NCBI GenBank assembly: GCA_032906765.1 | Contig: JAJTZB010000001.1 | Span: forward strand, 310,001-374,000 | DNA from: Nitrososphaerales archaeon | GTDB taxonomy: Archaea; Thermoproteota; Nitrososphaeria; Nitrososphaerales; Gagatemarchaeaceae | Length of the DNA: 64,000 nucleotides | Reading direction: 5' to 3' | Shown: positions 58,858 to 64,000 of the stretch, one piece after another | Layout of the letters: each line of letters begins with the position of its first letter | How positions within the stretch are numbered: the stretch's first letter is position 1 | Program-made: the position numbers and the translations under genes | The notes under the pieces: generated by a model | Seen by the model: the letters and a program-made list of their open reading frames with translations, nothing else | Told to the model about the DNA's origin: nothing | The model's database searches: none

Positions 58858-60057
58858 CTACCGTTGGCGGACTGATGCCAGAGCTCGGTCGAGGTCCGCA
58901 ATCAGGTCTTCGACGTCCTCTATCCCTGTAGAGTAGCGGACCAGAGCCTCTGGTATGCCCATCGCCGCGCGGTCGCGCGCGCTTACCTCGACGTGGCTGG
59001 TGGTGGCGGGCGACCCGACAGTGGTCTCGACCGCGCCCAGGTTCGCCGCGCGATGCGCCAGCCTGAGTTTCGGGAGGAAAGTCTTCAGAGCGCGGTGGCC
59101 GCCCTTCAGAGTGAAGCTCAGGACGCCCCCGAATCCTCCTCGCATCTGCCGCCTCGCGACCTCGTGCTGGGGATGGGACTTGAGCCCGGGATAGTAGACC
59201 TCCCTCACCGCGTCGTGACCCTCTAGGTGCTCGGCGATCTTCATGGCGTTCGCGTTCTGTCTCTCCACCCTAATCTGCAGTGTCTTGAGGCCTCGGAGCA
59301 GAAGGTAGGCGGCGAAGGGATCCAGAGCCGCCCCGTTTATCTCCCTGAAGTGGAACACCTTCTTCACATGGGCTTTCTGGCCGCAGAAGATTCCGCCGAG
59401 CGCGTCCGCGTGTCCGCCTAGGAACTTCGACGCGCTGTGAATAACGGCGTCGGATCCGAGTTTCAGGGGTAGCTGGTTCACAGGTGTGGCAAACGTGTTG
59501 TCTGTCAAGACCGTGGTCCCGCCTGCGTGTGCGGCCTCGGCCACACGAGCGATATCCACGACCTTGAGGGTCGGGTTGGTGGGAGTCTCAAGGTAGACGA
59601 CCTTGCATCCCTTCGCGACCTCCTTCTCAATCTGCTCAATGTCGGTTGTATCGCAGAAGGTTACCTTGACTCCAATCTCCGGAAGGAATTCACGGAAGAG
59701 CTGATTCGTGCCGCCGTATGTGTCCTTTATTGTGACGACGCGGTCCCCAGGTCTCAAAATCGTGTAAAGGGCGTTGCTTATCGCAGCCATCCCAGAGGCA
59801 AAGCTGACGGCAGCTTCCGCGCCCTCGAGGGCCCTGACCTTCTCCTCAAGCGCCGAGACCGTGGGGTTGGTGTTCCTGCTGTAGATGTGGCCGCGCCTGC
59901 GTCCTAGGGCGACGTTATGCCACTCCTCAAAGTCCTTGTAGCTGAAAGCCACACTTTGGACGATTGGAACCTGCGTTGGTCCACCGACAGAGGACCCCTC
60001 TTCGCCGGCCCATAGCGCTCGCGTCCCGATTCCCGATTCTCGGAGAATATCCTTCAT
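58858..60057 (-). CDS. cystathionine gamma-synthase / gamma-lyase-type PLP enzyme
   Basis: 399 residues from ATG at 60057; the open frame runs to 60195 but would enter the tRNA gene. Signatures of the Cys/Met metabolism PLP family: VSFASGMAAISNALYTIL, KVVYLETPTNPTLKVVDIA, the PLP-lysine segment VIHSASKFLGGHADALGG, and the late AVETTVGSPATTSH and VRYSTGIEDVEDLI. It interconverts cysteine/homocysteine precursors. An ATTAATAT box at about 60085-60092 fits a short leader. The exact reaction cannot be told from sequence. Confidence 0.93.
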   Translation of the reverse strand: MKDILRESGIGTRALWAGEEGSSVGGPTQVPIVQSVAFSYKDFEEWHNVALGRRRGHIYSRNTNPTVSALEEKVRALEGAEAAVSFASGMAAISNALYTILRPGDRVVTIKDTYGGTNQLFREFLPEIGVKVTFCDTTDIEQIEKEVAKGCKVVYLETPTNPTLKVVDIARVAEAAHAGGTTVLTDNTFATPVNQLPLKLGSDAVIHSASKFLGGHADALGGIFCGQKAHVKKVFHFREINGAALDPFAAYLLLRGLKTLQIRVERQNANAMKIAEHLEGHDAVREVYYPGLKSHPQHEVARRQMRGGFGGVLSFTLKGGHRALKTFLPKLRLAHRAANLGAVETTVGSPATTSHVEVSARDRAAMGIPEALVRYSTGIEDVEDLIADLDRALASVRQR

Positions 60058-60130
60058 CGCAATTCTTTGCGCTGTCGGTTGGATATTAATGGGTTCCCAA
60101 GTAGAAGCAAAGTGCGAAAAGTCTGAGAGG

Positions 60131-60235
60131 CGCCCAGGCCGGGATTTTCGTCGCGCGGATTTCGAACCCGGGTCACTGGCGTGACAGGCCAGCATACTGG
60201 ACCATTGTACGGATGACCCTCTATACGACCTGGGC
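60131..60235 (-). tRNA. tRNA-Asp (GTC anticodon) interrupted by two 16-base introns
   Basis: On the minus strand the acceptor GCCCAGG/CCTGGGC, anticodon stem CTGGC/GCCAG around CTGTCAC (anticodon GTC), and T stem CCGGG/CCCGG pair fully; the discriminator is G, as expected for Asp. The D loop has 25 bases instead of about 9, and the T loop 23 instead of 7, so each holds about 16 extra bases. The total is 105 instead of 73. CCA is not encoded. Non-canonical introns of this kind are known in Thermoproteota and Thaumarchaeota tRNAs. Confidence 0.88.
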
Positions 60236-60501
60236 GTCGATGGTTCTGACCCCGCGAGGGTGTTTTAAGTTTACATTCGCACCTTCTACTTTTCAGACCA
60301 GAACCGTTGCTTGGGAGACAATACGCATGGCTGGACCACACACCTAGCCCAGGACAAGTGAAGGTCGTGAGGAAACAAGCCCTGCCACAGATTCCTGGCT
60401 AGGGATAATGCGAAGTCACGTGGTCATCGCAAACATCGATCTGAAGCTACGTCTCATGGTATTCGAGGCGTCGCGTCAGCTTTCATGATTCTGTTCGTGG
60501 C

Positions 60502-62145
60502 TCAACCTTGGCCGGGACGGGCCCATCCCAGCCGCCGGGGAACAAGAAGCAGGACTGAGCCAACCATGCAGCCCAGTAGGACTGCGACTAGAATTGCACT
60601 CGAGGGACTAGCCGCATTGGCAACTGTGATAGTTTGGACACCGGTGATTGTTGCAAGGCGGGTAATCGCTGTGGTCGTGGTTGTTGTTGTCGTGACAGGA
60701 TCCGTATTGGCAATGGTGATAGTTTGGACGGCGGTGCTTGTTGTAACTCGTGTGATGGCTGTGGTCGTGGTTGTTGTGGTTGTCGTGGCTGGATTGGATT
60801 GCGATGCGGACGTTGCTCCTCCGAAAAGAGTGCCGTTCGGGAAGGTCAGGGGGTAATGGTCGGAGACGAATGGCCCCGGTAGCTGCAGCGGAGGTCCCGG
60901 AGACTGCGAGAAGTCGAAGGCTTCCATCAGGTTGTTGGCGGAGGCGTCCCTGCTCGCAAGCGGTGGCAGGGAATAGACTGTCTCGACGAACTTCAAGATG
61001 GATGTGAAGTCGCCCTGCGTGTGGTCGATGTAGCCCTGTTTCACGTAGGGAGATATTATCAGGCAGGGAACCCTGAACCCGTAGCCGAACTGGTCCACCT
61101 GAGGAGGTGGAACATGGTCGTACCATCCTCCCCAGTCGTCCCACGTCAAGAAGATGGCCGTCGAGTTCCAATAAGGACTGGCCATCACGGAGTTGATAAT
61201 CGACACCACGTCTTGTTCCCCACTGGAAATATCGTAGGGTGGGTGCTCACTCTCCTCGTCAGTTGCTGGCATTATCCAGGAAACACCTGGAAGCTTGTGG
61301 TCCGCTACATCTGTGGCGAATTGTCCGGGGGGAGCGAGATTCCGCATCCTTGCTTGATTGCTCTTGAATGATGCGAAACCGGGCAGCGGGTTCCAGTTGT
61401 TCAGATAGTAATAGCCCCCAGCGTAGTACTTCCAAGTGATGTGACTGGCGTCGAGCTCATCCACTATCGACTTGAAGTAGAACGTGTTGTCGTGTACATT
61501 GCTTGAGGTGAAGTTGATGAAACCAGCGTTAGCACTACCAACCAAACCGCCCGACTGTCCAGCGATCAGATAGAGGTGATTGGGGAGGCTCGCCGTCATG
61601 ACCGGGGTGTAGAAGTTGTCGAGCAGGACGAACTGAGACGCGTAATCCCAGTAGTAGGGAATGAGCGAGGGGTTGAAGTGACCCATGGTCAGATTCGAGT
61701 TGGACGCAGTCACAAAGCCGTCCATGCTCCCGTTGTCGTAGGCTTGATGGGCGCACGTCCAGTCGTGGCAGAGGTCGTGGGCAATAGTCGTGGTATTGAT
61801 CATGAACGGCTTGACGAGCTTCGCGGTCGTGGAGTTATTCGTCGATGGTTGAGGCGTCGCGCCTGCGATTCCGTTCGCCCCTGGGTATGTACCGAAGTAG
61901 TTGTCGAAGGTGTGGTTCTCCTCGACTATGATGACTACGTGCTGAATTGGAGGCTTGCCGGGCACCCCGCCAACTGAGAGCGGAAACGACGAGATGATCA
62001 AGAGGAACGACAAAGTGACTACGAGCATGCCCTGAACGATGGGGCTCCCAGGGGCTGACTTGCGCAAAGGAACGTCGGAACGATCTGGGCTTCCTGCTCG
62101 AAATGCATTGCGGAGCGCGAATACAGATTTCAGGACTAGATTCAA
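60502..62145 (-). CDS. surface-anchored phosphoesterase (phospholipase C/acid phosphatase family)
   Basis: 547 residues. A signal segment (about 38-60), then the alkaline-phosphatase-like phosphoesterase domain: HVVIIVEENHTFDNYFGTYP, MTASLPNHLYLIAGQSGG, LPGVSWIMPATDEESEHPP, and FLTWDDWGGWYDHVPPP with RVPCLIISPYV. It hydrolyses phosphate esters outside the cell. Two 30-residue Thr-rich repeats (about 455-515) and a C-terminal membrane segment (AILVAVLLGCMVGSVLLLV) with basic tail anchor it. Its start overlaps the small gene upstream by four bases. Confidence 0.92.
   Translation of the reverse strand: MNLVLKSVFALRNAFRAGSPDRSDVPLRKSAPGSPIVQGMLVVTLSFLLIISSFPLSVGGVPGKPPIQHVVIIVEENHTFDNYFGTYPGANGIAGATPQPSTNNSTTAKLVKPFMINTTTIAHDLCHDWTCAHQAYDNGSMDGFVTASNSNLTMGHFNPSLIPYYWDYASQFVLLDNFYTPVMTASLPNHLYLIAGQSGGLVGSANAGFINFTSSNVHDNTFYFKSIVDELDASHITWKYYAGGYYYLNNWNPLPGFASFKSNQARMRNLAPPGQFATDVADHKLPGVSWIMPATDEESEHPPYDISSGEQDVVSIINSVMASPYWNSTAIFLTWDDWGGWYDHVPPPQVDQFGYGFRVPCLIISPYVKQGYIDHTQGDFTSILKFVETVYSLPPLASRDASANNLMEAFDFSQSPGPPLQLPGPFVSDHYPLTFPNGTLFGGATSASQSNPATTTTTTTTTAITRVTTSTAVQTITIANTDPVTTTTTTTTAITRLATITGVQTITVANAASPSSAILVAVLLGCMVGSVLLLVPRRLGWARPGQG
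60617..60796 (-). repeat. 90-bp tandem repeat encoding the Thr-rich stalk
   Basis: Two units spaced exactly 90 bases (60617 and 60707) begin TTGGCAA and share GTGATAGTTTGGAC and GGTCGTGGTTGTTGT on the plus strand. They encode TTTTTTTTAITR...VQTIT units of 30 residues. The stalk may vary in length between strains. Confidence 0.7.
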
Positions 62146-62366
62146 AACGCATCAGGTCGTGCGAAGCCAGGAGCCATGACTGGGGCGGGGACCACACCAG
62201 GAACGAAAACTCCGACAGCTACTATCATGTACAAAGCGGCTACCACGAACAGGAAATCGTACCCCCGCCTTCGTCCTCCTAGGTAGAGGTGTCCGAGGTC
62301 GAATGTGCCGAGCAGACGGGGAATCGCAGTCGGGAAAAACGCCAAACCATTGCTCTTTCCTTGCAT
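62142..62366 (-). CDS. small two-helix membrane protein
   Basis: 74 residues from ATG at 62366 (MQGKSNGLAFFPTAIPRLLG). TFDLGHLYLGGRRRGYDFLF resembles the turn of TM2-domain proteins, and FLFVVAALYMIVAVGVFVPG is a membrane segment. Its stop overlaps the phosphoesterase start (ATGA), so they are cotranslated and this may help anchor or export it. The frame is open further (to 62519) through the repeat region, but the extension looks non-coding. Confidence 0.55.
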   Translation of the reverse strand: MQGKSNGLAFFPTAIPRLLGTFDLGHLYLGGRRRGYDFLFVVAALYMIVAVGVFVPGVVPAPVMAPGFARPDAF

Positions 62367-62479
62367 TTCATGTTCAGACTTGAGTAGGCGAATTAGGGTA
62401 TTAACGAAGATGCCGATTCTCACAGACGGAATGGTATAAACGAGCAGACGGGGTCGAATCCGAAGGGGGACAGGGGAAT

Positions 62480-62509
62480 CGAACCTGAATGGATGCGGGC
62501 CCGACGGGA
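62480..62509 (+). repeat. dispersed repeat, copy 2 (partner at 5805-5834)
   Basis: CGAACC...TGCGGGCCCGACGGGA matches the minus strand of 5805-5834 at 25 of 30 bases by eye. Around it (62367-62751) are a GCTTCA/TGAAGC hairpin (62512-62527), a GGGTTCGA/TCGAACCC pair (about 62535 and 62569) and two GGGCCCGA words near 62625-62645; I see no gene in this stretch. Confidence 0.5.
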
Positions 62510-62751
62510 CACGCTTCAAAAATGAAGCTAGAAATGGGTTCGAATGACAGGTTCATGCCTCAATGGACTCGAACCCCCTGCGCTAATCCGAGAACTCACA
62601 TCGAATATCTGACGAAGCGTTAGCACGGGCCCGATGGGGCCCGACCTTGCACTCGGTCGAAAAGAGGATATTGAACCGTGGCACGTCGAGAGCTTGTTCA
62701 GATGCTCGGATCTGCGTTGGCTCCTGTTCACCAGGCAGGTTTTCTTTCGCT

Positions 62752-63927
62752 TTACTTGGCTCGTAGGAGCAACGCAAAGATCAAAGAGGCGAGTGTAAGA
62801 GCGGAGGACAGGAAGAAGAGGGGCTCCCAGCCGGACGATATGGATACAACTTCGTAGGCCAGAATCAGGACGAGCCCCCCCATTTGCGAGAACTCCCATA
62901 CGACTGCATTCGCCACTCCCACAGCCCGCCCCTCCAAAGAGCGTGCGGATAGCTCCAGCCCCAGGGGCAGCGCCGAGACGAAGAAGAATCCGAGGACGAG
63001 GAGTACCACCGCGATTAGAATGGTCTCGGTGAGGACACCCAGAAGGTACCACAGCACACTGGAGGCGGCGAGGCAGACAAGCAGAGGACGTTTCAATGTG
63101 TGGTACCTATCGGCAAGAGCAGGAATCACGACCGACCCGATGACTCCTCCGATGATCAGTAGGCTGCCTAGTGGACCCGCCAGGTCCGCGCCGATGCTCT
63201 TCGTGGCGAGCATGGGTTGAATCCATGTGGCGACGGCGTTGAAAATCCCAAGACCGATGAAGAACAGGATTGACAGGACGACGATATTCTTGTTCCGCAA
63301 TACGTCGAGGATTCGGGTGACAGTGACACGTTCTTCCACCTCGACGCCCTTCTTTCTCTCTTTGCCGAGTACGTAGAAGGCTAGCAGGGCTAAGAGAGAC
63401 AGGCCGCCGTAGGCGAGGAGAGCTGGGACGAACCCCAACATCTCGACCAAGGATGGTGTCAGTCCGAGGCCTATGAGGATGCCAATGAACAAAGAAAGGG
63501 TCCCGATGCCCGTTGCCAGAGCAGCTTCGCTTTCTGGGAACCAGGCCCTGACAAGCTTGGAGATGCTGTTGAGGATGAATGGTTGCCCGAGGCCGCCGAC
63601 GGCCTGTAACGCCAACACCATCGGGAAGCTGGACGAAAGGGAGCGTGTCACGCCGGAGAAGGCCAGCAATGCCGCCCCCAAGAGTACCGCGCGGCGGAAG
63701 CCAAAGGCGTCGATGACGTAACCCGCAGGTATTGACATGATGACATACACGAGGAGGTAGACGGCCGAGAGGAGACCAACGTCGCCTACGGACACCCCGA
63801 ATACATTCGACGCCTGAGAATCTATAGGTGAGAATGTGATCCACAGAACTTGAGACACGATTCCCGTGAGCATGTAGGCAGCCAGGACACCCCATCGGGA
63901 CGAGGCCGGTGCGGCTTCCACTGTCAC
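62752..63927 (-). CDS. MFS transporter
   Basis: 391 residues from GTG at 63927, twelve membrane segments. MFS motif between TM2 and TM3: IPAGYVIDAFGFRRAVLLGA. A charged central loop (GKERKKGVEVEERVTVTRI) divides the halves. VVIPALADRYHTLKRPLLVC is the second-half equivalent. Substrate unknown. Its GTG overlaps the stop of the upstream gene (GTGA), so the two are in one transcript. Confidence 0.9.
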   Translation of the reverse strand: MTVEAAPASSRWGVLAAYMLTGIVSQVLWITFSPIDSQASNVFGVSVGDVGLLSAVYLLVYVIMSIPAGYVIDAFGFRRAVLLGAALLAFSGVTRSLSSSFPMVLALQAVGGLGQPFILNSISKLVRAWFPESEAALATGIGTLSLFIGILIGLGLTPSLVEMLGFVPALLAYGGLSLLALLAFYVLGKERKKGVEVEERVTVTRILDVLRNKNIVVLSILFFIGLGIFNAVATWIQPMLATKSIGADLAGPLGSLLIIGGVIGSVVIPALADRYHTLKRPLLVCLAASSVLWYLLGVLTETILIAVVLLVLGFFFVSALPLGLELSARSLEGRAVGVANAVVWEFSQMGGLVLILAYEVVSISSGWEPLFFLSSALTLASLIFALLLRAK

Positions 63928-64000
63928 ATCAACTCCTTGATAGCATCGAGGATGCGGTCCGCGCTCGGCAGAACGGCCTGCTCCAAAGGCTCAGAGAAAG
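63924..64000 (-). CDS. C-terminal end of a gene continuing past the right edge
   Basis: Reading in from the edge on the minus strand: FSEPLEQAVLPSADRILDAI, then KELM and stop at 63924-63926. The composition is protein-like and the stop overlaps the MFS start by GTGA, which supports a real gene. Too short to identify. Confidence 0.6.
   Translation of the reverse strand, partial: FSEPLEQAVLPSADRILDAIKELM

Noticed and set aside
1-64000. CRISPR arrays, rRNA genes, complete insertion sequences
   Set aside because: I found no regularly spaced repeats, no rRNA-like stretches and no intact transposase.

Overview
The window is archaeal DNA of fairly high GC content. The evidence is a class I archaeal CCA-adding enzyme, an archaeal-type RNase Z, Trm-G10 methyltransferase, UPF0200 and UPF0201 proteins, a GPN-loop GTPase, TTTAAA/TTATAAA-type TATA boxes about 25 bases before near-leaderless starts, and two tRNA genes carrying short introns. 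The gene mix (RIO-like kinase next to the CCA enzyme, orphan NuoB and NuoL, cupredoxins, an SDH-family protease, cobalamin-dependent acyl-CoA mutase) points to a Thermoproteota/Thaumarchaeota-type lineage, probably a terrestrial heterotroph in metal-rich surroundings. That placement is inference.

Region 1-14.5 kb is a metal-homeostasis block: ammonium transporter, mercuric reductase with its ArsR repressor, an ArsR / P1B-ATPase / CDF operon for Zn/Cd efflux, and a regulator with a helix-turn-helix fused to a ferritin-like domain, divergent from a ZIP + NRAMP transporter pair. A palindrome-rich, gene-free stretch lies at 5.55-5.98 kb and has a relative at 62.5 kb.

Region 14.5-35.5 kb is the most distinctive part. 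It holds ten TRASH/YHS cysteine domains, alone or fused to an Lrp-type regulator, CBS pairs, a copper P-type ATPase and a membrane protease. With them are a cupredoxin, an HMA chaperone, a DUF2933 protein, an IscA-like carrier, Met-rich membrane proteins, HtpX, cytochrome b and a thioredoxin/glutaredoxin/CcdA redox set. Four near-identical ~33-bp promoter elements with a CCTGT-AA-ACAGG dyad precede three of the small TRASH genes and an MscS gene. A second dyad element precedes the copper ATPase and another YHS gene. I read this as a copper regulon with its own regulator and response genes. Between 31.8 and 32.8 kb there are frameshifted remnants (DoxX, methyltransferase, cupredoxin tail).

Region 35.9-40.3 kb has a second NRAMP, two unusual CX3C cupredoxins, a VKOR-like protein without its cysteines and an intron-bearing tRNA-Pro. 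Region 40.4-49.3 kb is housekeeping: RIO-like kinase, CCA enzyme, 2'-5' RNA ligase, UPF0200, UPF0201, RNase Z, Trm-G10, PRPP synthetase, NUDIX, CinA-like and GPN GTPase. Region 49.3-64 kb holds acyl-CoA metabolism (mutase large subunit, acyl-CoA dehydrogenase), surface proteins, a divergent UbiA-like/UbiE-like pair, ChrB + MFS, a PLP sulfur-amino-acid enzyme, a tRNA-Asp with two introns, a phosphoesterase and an MFS transporter.

Three or four genes have no NTG start where homology or a signal peptide demands one, but do have an in-frame ACG at the right place. This may mean non-canonical initiation.
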